From Lycorma delicatula (taxonomy: Eukaryota > Arthropoda > Insecta > Hemiptera > Fulgoridae): 64,000 bases of DNA. Under the pieces are notes generated by a model. It ran no database searches and was not told the DNA's origin. It saw only the letters and a program-made list of their open reading frames with translations. Location of the stretch: NCBI RefSeq assembly GCF_047948215.1, contig NC_134460.1, positions 13,761,501-13,825,500 on the forward strand. The letters run 5' to 3'. The position numbers and the translations under genes were made by a program. This document shows positions 11,526 through 22,639 of the stretch, in pieces (the stretch's first letter is position 1; each line of letters begins with the position of its first letter).

Positions 11526-11895
11526 AGTGGCCACAGCTTCCTTCACCTTATGGTCGGTGGTATAATGATTACCTTTGAGATCCCCCTTGTGATAAGGGAA
11601 GAAGTGGAAGTCGCACGGAGCCAAATCCGGCGAGTATGGCGGATACGGAATAGGCTCAAACTTCAGCTTGCGGAGAGCCAATAGTTGCCCGTCGTGCACA
11701 GATATACGGTAACCCAATTGCTCGATAATATGACCTACTCGTTCTTTAGGTATGCCTAACTGAATAGGGATGCGTTGCAGGGTTATTCGCCGGTCACTTT
11801 AAACGTTTCTCTTTAATTCCAGAAACTGATCGTCCGCTGCGAGGTGCATCCTCAATTGTCGCTTTACCACTCGATATATCTTTTGTCTCCGTGTA
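11406..11895 (-). pseudogene. mariner transposase with large internal deletion
   Basis: Three pieces of a true mariner transposase are readable on the minus strand. The first helix-turn-helix region gives SSGKATIEDAPRSGRSVS (near 11840-11895). A second block, RRITLQRIPIQLGIPKERVG (near 11735-11795), lies in another frame and belongs to the second DNA-binding helix-turn-helix. It runs directly into PYPPYSPDLAPCDFHFFP, the block with the third catalytic Asp of the DD34D triad. The segment with the first two catalytic Asp residues is gone, so the enzyme is inactive. The C-terminus lies in block M of the duplication at 10927-11525. The upstream side runs into a SINE fragment. Confidence 0.8.
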
Positions 11896-12020
11896 GCACG
11901 TTAGTGTGCAAAATCTATTTGCCGAACCTCGTATAAATATTCCGGAACTCTCCAAATATCCCGTGCAGTTTCTGGATTCGGGGCCCGTATGCAGCCGCGT
12001 CCTTAATTCGTGACGTGTAA

Positions 12021-12163
12021 GAGAGGTGTAATCTTGTACAGATTCAGGCGGACCATACCTGAGAGTGTGGTTAATTGAAACCCAACCGCTAAACACCGGT
12101 ATCCACGATATAGTATTCAAATCCGAATAAAAGCTTAGGACTCGTACCTAAGAACTCTCAGCT
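12021..12163 (-). repeat. tRNA-derived SINE, internal fragment
   Basis: The minus strand matches the central part of the SINE. Shared blocks are gtaatcttgtacag, gtggttaattgaaacccaac, ccggtatccacgat and agtattcaaatccg. It lacks the 3' tail and most of the tRNA-like head and abuts the mariner relic, so one has probably broken the other. Confidence 0.75.
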
Positions 12164-12869
12164 TCGAAATAATTTAGTTTAAACAAAAACAAATGAATGA
12201 ACATTCATAGAAAATATTCTCATAGTAGTCAGTAGTAAAAATTGCGTAAAAGGATTTTTCACTTTAAAACCAAGTAGGTTCCAAAGTAGGTTCTTTGAAG
12301 TAGGTTCTAAGTACTCATATTTAAGGTAAAGTGCTGATTTAAGTAACTATAGAAATACATATACATATTATAAGTAACTTTATAAGCTAAAAAAGCTAAT
12401 TAAGTTATTCGCTTATTTTAAAATGAGAAGAAATAATTCATTAAATTTCAAACCAATTTTATTTAATTTAAAAATAAAACAAATGAATTTTTTATCTTCC
12501 TATCCACCTATTACAGCATAGGGTTGCTTCAGTTCAGAAGGATGATTGTATTACTCTTTACGTTGGGATAAATCCTAAAACAGGGATTTCAAATGGAGGC
12601 ATTACCTTTTAGCATTCAAAATCACATATTTTAAGAATAATTCTCCGAATCATGTTTTGGTTTGCCCCATCTGTGAAAAATCTATTAAAATTCCTTGGTA
12701 TTAACATAAAGCTTAAAATTTAACCCTTTAACCCACTGAAAATGATTAACTATGAACTAATGAAATAACTATGAAATAATGATTTATTATATCTAGCATA
12801 AAGTTTTTTTTATCATAGGGTAATCTACCTTAACGTAAATCCTTTGCTCATGTTCACGGATTTAATAGG

Positions 12870-13400
12870 CACCTTCTCTTCTTCTTATGACTGGAACTTT
12901 CTGGATAATCTGAATTTTTCTAATTAAGCTTGTATTCTAGCTCATTCTTTTCATTACTTCATTTTTCATTTTGTCTGTTCACTAAATCCTCTCTACTCTC
13001 TTACATTGCCATATTTCACACCTCTAGACCTTTTTTTGTTTTTCTTAGCGTTCGTTTCATTTTCTTACATAAGTACACTCCAGAAATAACATTTTAAAAG
13101 ATGTTTCTTCAAATCTATCTTAATAGATAATAATTTATTTCTGTTGAATGCTTCCCGAGACATCGTTATTCTTGTTATTATTTTATTTTCACTTTTTCAA
13201 TCTTATGTTAACATTGTACATAAACATTTATACTGTTTTATTTGTTCATTTCGTTCTTCTTTGTGCAGAGTCATCGGTCGAATGTTTACAACATTTTCTA
13301 CCTTATTTCTTGTTTTTTTAACATTCATTTTTATGTCTTAGTATCTTCAAATTTCTATACCGTCTATTGAATACTCAGTTCTTTTCTAAAACAACCGTCG
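12870..13400 (-). pseudogene. old LINE reverse transcriptase C-terminus, very decayed
   Basis: Scattered blocks in different minus-strand frames recall the LINE-1 C-terminal region. One reads SREAFNRNKLLSIKIDLKK then LLKCYFWSVLM, comparable to RAFSKKYNLFTSKINLNVRK and FLKVYVWSVAL. Another reads TDKMKNEVMKRM, comparable to VDKVTNEEVLRQI. There are many stops and shifts. It could be a different LINE family of similar type. 12164-12869 shows nothing recognisable. Confidence 0.45.
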
Positions 13401-14457
13401 GTAATTTACAGTTTCCCCCTTGCCTCTTAAAGTCTTTGATATTGAGATATATTCATCTAAACCGATTATAAAGAATACAAAAACAGTTTTTTAAAGTTAA
13501 AAATTCATAAAAGAATGCGAAACTAACCTTAAAAGTTGTCTTAAAAAGATTCAGAATCGTTTGTAGGAGGCTGCTGTAAACTGTTGTAACGCTGTCCTGT
13601 TGCTATGAACAGGTCTCCGATAGAAAAAGAATTCGGTGGGTAGAAATATAGTTTTATTTCCGCGTGTTGGAACTGGAACAAGGAAATACGTTTTACTGTC
13701 ACGCTCAATTTCTTCGAAGATCTAGTTATCTGTTACGCAGGGTTATCTAAATGAAGTATTTAAATGAGGAACTTTAAATTTTATTAAAAAAAGTACTTTT
13801 AATTTTTATAAGTCCGTCGGACTGCTACACACAGCTCCTGGCGGCACATTCGGATCCATCCACGCTAAAAGCGAAGCTTTAATTTATGCTGGTTGCTATT
13901 AAAATAGTCAGTCTAGTATCACGTTCAGAGACTCAACATGTAATTAACAGTCATGTATCATTTTAATTACTTTATAACAACGTTACATACATGAAGCATA
14001 AGTTTGAATATTATAATGAAAATCTTTTGGGATATAATCAAAACAGACTTTATTTCAATGAACCAACTAATAAAATAATAGAATAATTTAAACCCAACCG
14101 AGGTATTAAACCAAGGCGGCAAATTATTCACTGCCATCAGCCTCTCTGTTTTATTTTCTATGAGGTATTCTTACTTCGTCTATTTCTGATACCACCAATC
14201 ACTGAATTTCCTATAAAACAGCGTGTTTAAAAACATCACGAACGAATAAACTCCAGTTCACACATGTACGAGAAAATATGTCAATCTCATTACACGAAAA
14301 GTTTTGACGCAGTGACGTTGCTGTAATCCAACACGCAAAAAATCAACAAACCTATTAGTTAAATATGATGGAAAAACCAAGAATTTTTATTTTGTAAGAT
14401 TATTTTTTACACTTTTAAAATCAACTGTATTAATTCTTTTGTGACAAAAATGACTTA
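13401..14457. other. AT-rich spacer, nothing recognised
   Basis: No supported gene, RNA or repeat was found between the LINE relic and the SINE at 14458. Confidence 0.5.
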
Positions 14458-14754
14458 ATCTAATATCATTTTATTTCTTTTTCCTGTTTAGCCTCCGGTA
14501 ATTACTTCAGATACTACTTCAGAGGATGAATGAGGATGATATGTATGAGTGTAAATGAAGTGTAATCTTGTACAGTCTCAGTTCGCCAATTCTGAGATGT
14601 GTGGTTAATTAAAACCCAACCCCAAAAGAAAACCGGTATCCACGATCTAGTATTCAAATCCGTGTAAAAATAACTGTCTTTGCTAGAACTTGAACGCTGG
14701 AACTCTCGACTGTTCACCATTAGACCAAGCCGGTGGGTTCATCTAATGTCATTT
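14458..14754 (-). repeat. full-length tRNA-derived SINE with target duplication
   Basis: The SINE body (14472-14740) lies on the minus strand between atctaatatcattt (14458-14471) and atctaatgtcattt (14741-14754), a 14-bp target duplication with one mismatch. The tRNA-like head on the right contains an A-box-like tctaatggtgaac and a B-box-like gcgttcaagttc on the minus strand. The unique body runs to an A-rich 3' tail (poly(T)-like at 14472-14484). It would be transcribed by RNA polymerase III and moved by a LINE. The partner LINE is not evident from the 3' end. Confidence 0.85.
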
Positions 14755-16016
14755 GTTTTCCGCAACCCGAACATTTCTTAGATTTCGGTAAATCACTGAC
14801 GTCATAACAAAAACATAAATAGGATTCACTCCTTTCAATAAAGCAGTAAACTGTATTCTTTCATATCTACCGTACAAAAAAACCTGATCATATGTACGTG
14901 AAGAAGCCATAACCGTAACTGAATTACACCATCTAAAGCGTTGACCTTCAGACTAACGATAAGCGGAATCCACACCTCTTTCCTTATTGTTTGCAAACTA
15001 TTTCGTAGAATACATCAAAGCGTTTAGAGGCAGTGGGGTAATAGCTAACAACACCCGTTTCATGACAAACTTATACATATTTTCATTCTTCCTACTCTGA
15101 TCCACCTCAGCAACTTACTTTTTAATTTTAGCAAAGTACGTTTAATGAAAAATTAGCGAACAATTTTTCACTAAAATTATTTAATGAAAATAATTTTTTG
15201 TAATTAACAACATTGATATATAAAAGGTTTAAAAATTTAATATGAAGAAAAAAAGTTTTTGTTTTATTGTGGACGATTTATTAATGATTCTATATGAAAT
15301 TAAAATATAAAAATAACGCAGTTACTTAAATTAAGGAAGTCCAAATTATTACACGATTAATTATATCTTGTTATATTTTATCTACCCGCTCCACTTTTCT
15401 TTCTTTTGTAATTTTATTTTACCATAAAAATAGATCATAACTTTAGCCCAGTTGTTCTATTTGGAAACGTTAAATTTATTTTTTTTCATCAACAATCGCG
15501 AGTTAACAACCTATGATTCAGCCGTATGCCCAGTTAAGGACTCATGCAGGACTTCATCTCTCCGTTACACCAACGCGAACATATTATTTTTATAATGCGT
15601 AATGTATGACTTTGCATTATCATAATCATTATCATTTCCATCCCCCACCGTTTATCCATATTATTGTCGGTCTGATTATAATGACGTTTCTCGTGAGTTT
15701 TATTCTTTAAAGTCATTTTTATCTGCGCTTACTCTTCATTTAATGTCTTTATCAAAGTCATCTTTATTCATTCAGATCTTTTTTGTTTAGTTTCCAAAAT
15801 CTTTTGTATTGTTCTCTTCTTATATTTGCTTCCCTGCACATTTTGTTCATAAAATATACGTATACAGTATTTACTATACACAGCACCTATTCTACCTTTT
15901 GTATCTTTACCTCTAATGATGCGTATTTTTTAACCGTACTTTATCACATTGTACTTTTCATTCTTTTCTTTTCAATTTTTAATAACGTCCTAATGTTTAC
16001 ATCTAAATTCTTTATT

Positions 16017-16018
<2 letters not shown>
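14755..16018. other. AT-rich spacer, nothing recognised
   Basis: Only short low-complexity frames are seen. Between about 15380 and 16000 the plus strand is rich in T and C and could be an old LINE remnant on the minus strand, but no motif can be read. Confidence 0.4.
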
Positions 16019-16064
<46 letters not shown>

Positions 16065-16096
16065 GTGTGCGCGCGCGCGCGCGCGCGAGTGTGTGT
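16019..16096. repeat. (TA)n-(GC)n-(GT)n compound microsatellite
   Basis: About 21 TA units run into atatgtgt, then 19 bases of alternating G and C (16069-16087), then agtgtgtg. Almost the whole tract alternates purine and pyrimidine. A pure GC alternation of this length stands out in DNA this AT-rich and is the classical composition for left-handed Z-DNA. Confidence 0.9.
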
Positions 16097-16309
16097 TAAT
16101 TTAAATATAATACTTTTTTATTGTTATGACTAGAAAGAATACTGGTAAGATGAACAGAAAAACGAAAGTTAGTGATCTGACATTTTACACATTTATCGAT
16201 CTCGTTTACATCTATTTTTTTAAATTTTATTATTTATTTTCAGTTTTAAATTAATTTCGAGAGAAATTCAAATTTCTAAAAATGAGATCTTTAAGATTTG
16301 AGGCCGGAT

Positions 16310-17029
16310 ACACAGCTTATAAACAAGAACAAAAAAAAAATAAACAAGAACAAAACAAAAGTAATGAAATGTAGTAGAAATAACAAAGATGGACCGCTGA
16401 ATGTGAAAATAGGAGGAGAAAAGATTATGGAGGTAGAAGAATTTTGTTATTTGGGAAGTAAAATTACTAAAGATGGACGAAGCAGGAGCGATATAAAATG
16501 CCGAATAGCACAAGCTAAACGAGCCTTCAGTAAGAAATATAATTTGTTTACATCAAAAATTAATTTAAATGTCAGGAAAAGATTTTTGAAAGTGTATGTT
16601 TGGAGTGTCGCTTTATATGGAAGTGAAACTTGGACAATCGGAGTATCTGAGAAGAAAAGATTAGAAGCTTTTGAAATGCGGTGCTATAGGAGAATGTTAA
16701 AAATCAGACGGGTGGATAAAGTGACAAATGAAGAGGTATTGCGGAAAATAGATGAAGAAAGAAGCATTTGGAAAAATATAGTTAAAAGAAGAGACAGACT
16801 TATAGGCCACATACTAAGGCATCCTGGAATAGTCGCTTTAATATTGGAAGGACAGGTAGAAGGGAAAAATTGTGTAGGCAGGCCACGTTTGGAGTATGTA
16901 AAACAAATTGTTGGGGATGTAGGATGTAGAGGGTATACTGAAATGAAACGACTAGCACTAGATAGGGAATCTTGGAGAGCTGCATCAAACCAGTCAAATG
17001 ACTGAAGACAAAAAAAAAACACAGCTTAT
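16310..17029 (+). mobile_element. LINE-1 copy C, 3' end with target duplication
   Basis: The insertion lies between two copies of acacagcttat (16310-16320 and 17019-17029). It has about 220 C-terminal codons of the reverse transcriptase protein, the stop, gactgaagac and a short poly(A). At the 5' edge aaacaagaacaaaa appears twice, separated by an A run, as if reverse transcription slipped or jumped before ending. Confidence 0.9.
16349..17005 (+). pseudogene. LINE-1 C-terminal fragment (copy C)
   Basis: The frame is open and runs from INKNKTKVMKCSRNNKDG, just after the catalytic palm, to the normal end AASNQSND. It contains ALYGSETWTIGVSEKKRLEA and EMRCYRRMLKIRRVDKV. The catalytic FADD motif and everything N-terminal are missing, so no active enzyme can be made. 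The first ATG available (16298) lies in flanking DNA and is accidental. The intact frame over this length suggests recent insertion. Confidence 0.85.
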
Positions 17030-17895
17030 GTAGGATATGATATTTTTTGATTTACATGTTTCTTACATTATGATAATTTTCTAAGGCATGTTCTAAAACA
17101 ATATGCCTATATATAATAAATATATAAAATTAAATTACAAAGAAAAGAAAATTGCTGAGATAACTAATTCACACTCGAGTAACTTACCCACGTAGCCAGA
17201 GCGAATATTCGGAGGACTGGACATACATTTATTATTTGTAAATCATAAATATTTGATAATAATAATGGTAATAGTACATCTGATATATAAATGCAAAGGT
17301 TTGTCTTTTTGTTTGTATCAGCATCACGCAAGAACCAAGCGATCGATTGCTTTAAAATTTGAAAGATACATTCGTGATATCCCAGCGAAGATTTTAAGCC
17401 ATAGATCGAGGCCCTAGCTCCCTTGAAATTTAAGATATTAAAAATATTCATTAAAGAAAATAAGTTAATTCATATTTGTCATTGTGACAATAGAAATAGT
17501 TTGTGGAGTTTTCCACAAAAGAATAAAATTTTCTTTAAGTTTTCTTTAAAGGTTTATTATCCATTTAACACATTTCCTGCGCGCCAAACATAAAATAGTG
17601 TGTTTTTCAACCTCAATTGTTTGTCTTACACCCCAAATTTCTCAAAAAATACAGTTCAATGACTTTTTTTAATTTTTCCAGATTTCACGTAAAACCATTA
17701 AATGTATGCCTAATAATTAATTAATTATTGGTCTAATAATTGACTTATGCCTAAGAATTGAATTCTGGGTTAATTTTACCAAAGGCGCAGAATTCAAGTC
17801 GAAATCTTTCGCAGCCGACACTCGCTACCAGAAAATTTCCGAACCTATGTTTATATAAACTTTGTTGTTATTTTTACCAGTTGTACATTATAGTG

Positions 17896-17897
<2 letters not shown>
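17030..17897. other. AT-rich DNA, no supported gene
   Basis: The part around 17270-17420, with runs such as caaggtttgtcttttt-like text and gcgatcgattgc, has the look of a dispersed non-coding repeat, but I have no second copy in the window to prove it. Confidence 0.35.
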
Positions 17898-17936
<39 letters not shown>

Positions 17937-17960
17937 TTATGTGTGTGTGTGTATATATAA
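17898..17960. repeat. inverted (TA)n(CA)n - (TG)n(TA)n microsatellite
   Basis: TA repeats and acacacacaca (17926-17936) are followed by tta and then tgtgtgtgtgtgt (17940-17952) and more TA. The two halves are near-perfect inverted complements and could fold into a long hairpin or cruciform. Confidence 0.9.
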
Positions 17961-18945
17961 AAATGAATGAATAATCACTGAAAAAAATGAATAACATAAG
18001 GTAAGTAAAAGAAATAATAGTAAAACAAAAGTCAAGGAAGAATATAAAGGGTTTTCTCCCTTTAATAAATGTTTTCATAATAGAGCTACCAATCTATTGG
18101 TAAATCGGGTAACTCAACCAAACTACCCAACCTATACAGACTAGATTTACTAAAAATTTAATTTTTTTTTGCTTTTATTAATTTTCCATTTTTAAACTGC
18201 TTAAATTTATATTTTTCTTTAAATTACGTTTTTAAGAAATTATATCCAATATTTATATTTTTTTCTATCAAGAAATAGGCCTTTCTACCAGTTGTAAATC
18301 ATAAAATTAATTTTATTTTTGGTTTTCCGGATCGCCTTCTTCTTTCAGGTTTGATTAAATCTGAATGAACCTTTTAACCGTTTTAAAAAATATCATCTTT
18401 ACATCTCGAATGATCGCTTTTTTCTGTTTCTAGCACTGTGCAGTCGTGGTATTATCCACAAAATATAATTACAGTAAGGCCAGTGTACAATAAAACTTTT
18501 CTTCACTTTTCTTCAACCGATTAATATATTATTAATCTAAAATTTTGTAAAAGTTTTCTTATTCAGTATGGTTACAATAGGCCTTTGTTAAATGATACTT
18601 TAATATTAAAAATATGTTGTCGACAAATTATCTTTATCGCAGTTTTTTAATTCTTAAAAAACCGTTTCTTCTCCTTACGATTTGAAATTTTATCATAAAT
18701 TTTAGTCGTACTATTAAAACAAGACTATATGGTGTAATAAAATAGTAACGTATTTACATATTGTTATTTACCTATCACATTATGAACATTAAGAATCGTA
18801 GTTTACGTATAATTAGAATTATTTTATGTTAGTTCATATTATATGTTATACACTCTGGATTAATTAAAAGAAGTGGTTTTTTCCCTTAAGTGGTTTTACA
18901 TGATTAATGTCTTTTTGTATTATATTTTTTTATTAGGGACAATAA

Positions 18946-18947
<2 letters not shown>
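17961..18947. other. AT-rich spacer, nothing recognised
   Basis: No protein motif, RNA gene or repeat copy was identified. Confidence 0.5.

Positions 18948-19003
<56 letters not shown>
18948..19003. repeat. (TA)n microsatellite
   Basis: This is 28 uninterrupted TA units. The following DNA to 20433 holds no supported gene. Around 20080-20280 there is a more GC-balanced, probably repetitive, unidentified stretch. Confidence 0.95.
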
Positions 19004-19005
<2 letters not shown>

Positions 19006-20433
19006 TTATACATTAAGAAGAAAAATATATTCACTTTTATTGAATGTGGGCGACGGTCATTGGCTTGGATAAGAGATGCACTAACCAGCGAGCGGATTTT
19101 CCGTTCTCACAACATCTATTGTATATTCTAGTACAATCGAGGCGGTGTAGAGAAGACCTCAAGTGTAATGCAGTGTTATTTTTTGTTTCGCTTTGCTCGG
19201 ATATTCTTAGGTCAATCTTCTTTTAGTTATTATACACAATCTACTCTTTATTCTCATCCACAATAACTATCTTAGAATAAAAGACTGCCTGCAATTCACA
19301 ATACAAATCAGATTGTACGTGTCAAGATTATAGATTTAACAAATAATAATGTACTATCTATCTATACATATATATATAAGTGATGAAGAATTAGAAACGG
19401 TGAGGTATACGAACGGGAGATAATCTCAAAGTTCCGTGCTTATTTTCGCACCACGGTAAAAGATCTTCCATACACGTTAATGTTTAATTTTATATTTGAG
19501 TGGTACTAAATTACATATATACATCGGTATTATTATTACAAAGCCTGTTTTCTTCCTCTGTTATTTTTTACTTAATTCTTAGTTACAACAAAAATTATGT
19601 TTTTATATTATTATTATTTATAAATAAATTTAACAAGCATGGTTTATCAAAATACATTTATAATTGTATAAATATAGCATAATTCTTTGAAATTAAAAAA
19701 AAATTGTATTTATACGGTCATCCTAGACTGTAATTTATTGATCACCCACATTTCACTTATCTACGTTTTTATAGCTAAGTAAAACCTATTATGGTTACAC
19801 TCTTTTAGAAATTGTACGCGTATTGCTCAACAAAAAAAAAATAAATTTATTCTCTTTAGAGCAGATATTAGAAAAATATAATGGTTTCAAAATTTTAGGG
19901 ATTTATCATTTTACAAAAAATTTTACTGTTAAAAAATGTTTTACGATGTAAAACCAGTCTAAATCAGTTTTTATTTTCCACGCATCGTAGCTCCAGAGCT
20001 GTGTTGAAAAAAGGAAAATATGATAATCAATCAAGAAATGGATACGGTTTTTTTTTACATTTCACGACGTTTCATAACCCAGGGACCCCAGAAAACAAAA
20101 AAATACGGGTTAATGTTTGTATGTTGGTGTGTTTGAACCTTTTGACTGGATAAACGGATTTTTATGAAGTTTTACACAGAGACTCGAATATATGGGGATA
20201 TTTTTAGTAAAATTTTGGGGTTAATATTTCCAGGGGGGTGGGGTTAACCGACTTTTTTCTGTCTTACTAAGCATAGTAGTAGTGTAAGTGACCCAAAAAA
20301 AATACTTTGAGGTAATATTGTGGGTGAGAGAACCTAACAAAGTTTAAAAATATTGAGTGATATATCTAAGATATGAGCGACAGTAGCAAAAAAATTACTT
20401 TCTCTGAGAATATTGATTTCATTAGACATCCCA

Positions 20434-20501
20434 ACTGGAAGCGTCACAAGGCGGTTGTCTTCCCCCGTAGGGGAAGACAACCGCCTTGTGACGCTTCCAG
20501 T
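20434..20501. repeat. perfect 32-bp-arm inverted repeat
   Basis: The left arm 20434-20465 (begins actggaagcgtcac, ends gtcttcccc) is the exact reverse complement of 20470-20501, with only cgta between them. Because of this, both strands translate to almost the same peptide there. The centre ccccgtaggggaagac also occurs at 2340-2355 inside a non-inverted repeat copy. Confidence 0.97.
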
Positions 20502-20770
20502 CGCCACACCATCCCGCCCGTTCCTAGCCCTGATGGGTTTTAACGGGGATCGTCTTTCGCCCTGTAACTTTTCACATCTCATAGTAATAAGCCAGTCCTC
20601 GTTGGGATGCCACCGATGTAAATGTCTTGGTAGACATTTACATCGGGGATATTTAAAATCAGCTTCTGCCTTTGCTGTAGGCCTCGTCCGGACATCTTGA
20701 ATGGAAATCGAACGTGGTCCAATCGAACGAACACATGATGTTCGATTGCCCAGCTCTTGGGGTGGAACAG
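20502..20770 (+). repeat. dispersed repeat fragment
   Basis: This part resembles 2356-2480 (gatgggctttactgg, acagtcatcag-type blocks), is relatively GC-rich and runs into the R1-like 3' region. The phrase gtaaatgtcttggtagacatttac (about 20620-20643) is itself a near-palindrome. It may be part of the same LINE family, but no protein motif can be read. Confidence 0.5.
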
Positions 20771-20774
20771 GACT

Positions 20775-21350
20775 CATGCCACCCAGGAACTTGACCGGGA
20801 ACAATGAGGTCGAGGGAAAAATTAGCCACTCACAAGCGGCGAGTGCCGCATTGTCGGACCGTGTGGGAGTTCCTTGATGCGGTTGCTTTGTTCAACCGAC
20901 ATCAATAGTTTATCTAAGGGAAAAGACTCCTTCTGCGCTGCTGTAGGAAGCTAACCAAGAGATGTGGCCTACTACCAGCCGGATTAAGGCTCCAAGCGCT
21001 TTAATGGTGGACAGGTACTTGCTGGCATTCAGCGGTCTAGGCGTAGCAGCGAATTGCTGTCTTTGACGAAATAAATTTAATTATTGATAGTCGTATGTTT
21101 TAGTAGCTGATGGGGTGCGCCTACCCATTTTAGTGATATATGACAAATGGGTGGTGGGACATGCAAGCAAGTGGTGTATGTTACCACGCTTATTCTGCTC
21201 ACACTTTTAGGTTAGCTCTAGGAGGTAGTTAGGACACTCACTGGTCGCTAAACTGTTTTGTGGCTCAGTAGCCGTTTTTGGCACAGACATTCGGTCTTTT
21301 GCTTTAGGGCGACCTTACGGGGTAGTGGCGGGAGAAATGCCAAGCAAACC
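20775..21350 (+). mobile_element. R1-like LINE 3' region
   Basis: This matches, in the opposite orientation, the 3' regions at 32870-33463 and 39245-39850. Shared blocks include gccgcattgtcggaccgtgt, ggctccaagcgct and the terminal gagaaatgccaagcaaa. The coding part corresponding to CRTVWKFLDAV is still visible. The copy is 5' truncated. The following DNA to 22140 has nothing I recognise. Confidence 0.75.
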
Positions 21351-22140
21351 AACAAAAAATCTTGAATGTCCTACATCCTAACTAGCTAACCGAGCTCGCG
21401 GAAGCACGAACCCCGCGCCTAGTTCTACCTGCTATTATTGAGCCAATTTATAAAAATTTCTCGAAATACGAGGCAAATTAACAACCAACATACAACCAAA
21501 AATGTTGTTCACAACAACGAAATTTAGTCCTAATTCCCTTAGTGAACTAGGTTGAATATTGTGTATTTTAGTGAGCTTAGCTATTTTGCAATAATAGCCT
21601 ACGTTCAGTTCAAGGAATAAAATAACAGGAATATAAGCAATTAAAATAATCTAATCCTCACTTTTCTTTAGAAGCCTGGTATGAAAGTTGTTATTCTTGA
21701 GCATATAATATATCTTATCAGATCATGTACATCCATAAGGTTGCAACAATGTTGGATTCAATAAATGTAATGTCAAAATAAAATCGAGTTTTTTATTTTT
21801 TTTTTATATTTTCACACTACGGTATAACTATATAGAACATTATTTAGTCAGTACTTAGAATATCGATAAAAAATAAAAAATCAATAAAAATAAAAATGTA
21901 AAATACGATATATATTACTTTTTTATAGTTTACTTATTGATTTATGATGGATTTATCTAAGGTAAAATTGTAATTAGATATACGTTTATCTAAATACACC
22001 AATTAAAAAATTGAGCCCAACCCGTCATATTTGAGTTTTACAGCGATCTTGATACAAACATACATTCATAAAAACGGCGCATAAACATTGTGATTTACAT
22101 ATAAAGATCATTGATCGCCGTAAATTAAAACCAGGAACCT

Positions 22141-22639
22141 TCATTAAAAATAAAAATCTGATGTGAACACCACATGACTTCTTTGTACGCCTATAAAATT
22201 ACTCACACACACACATGTTTTGCTAACTTCATTAAAACTTATTTCATTTGAAAGTGAGATACGTTCCTCCAATTCTTTAATAAAGTGGGCAGTTACACAA
22301 TTGAATTGTGGTGGACACCACATTGCATCACATTTTTTTTGTGGGGTCCGTATCAGCATTTTATATTAGTTTATATGTCAGTTATGTTTTACGTCGCTGA
22401 AGTAGTTACGTGGGTTAAACATGTCGGATCCGTAACCATGCACATCGGTTCGAATCCGAACCGATACATATAACATATATTTTTTTAACTTTTTTAAGTT
22501 TAAATATATTGATTTATTAACCTCTGATTGTAAAACTTTTTGAATTAAAATAATTACATAAAATTTTATTTCACTGATAACTTCTGATTTTTTTTTGAAT
22601 TGTTATCGAATTTATTGTTACTTTTTTTACAATCAGAGG
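22141..22639. repeat. repeat X, copy 1
   Basis: Read on the minus strand, the left part contains ataggcgtacaaagaagtca followed by tgtggtgttcacatcaga, and this matches DNA on both sides of the Tc1 element at 56517-57792. A second block, gcacatcggttcgaatcc (22440-22457), is shared with 56290-56310 and has the form of a tRNA B box. Near 22520 and 22630, cctctgattgtaaaa and its inverse flank the end. It is an interspersed non-coding repeat of unknown class. Confidence 0.65.

Noticed and set aside
20434..20501. Transcription terminator
   Set aside because: Intrinsic hairpin terminators are bacterial. This DNA is eukaryotic, and the hairpin lacks a following T run.
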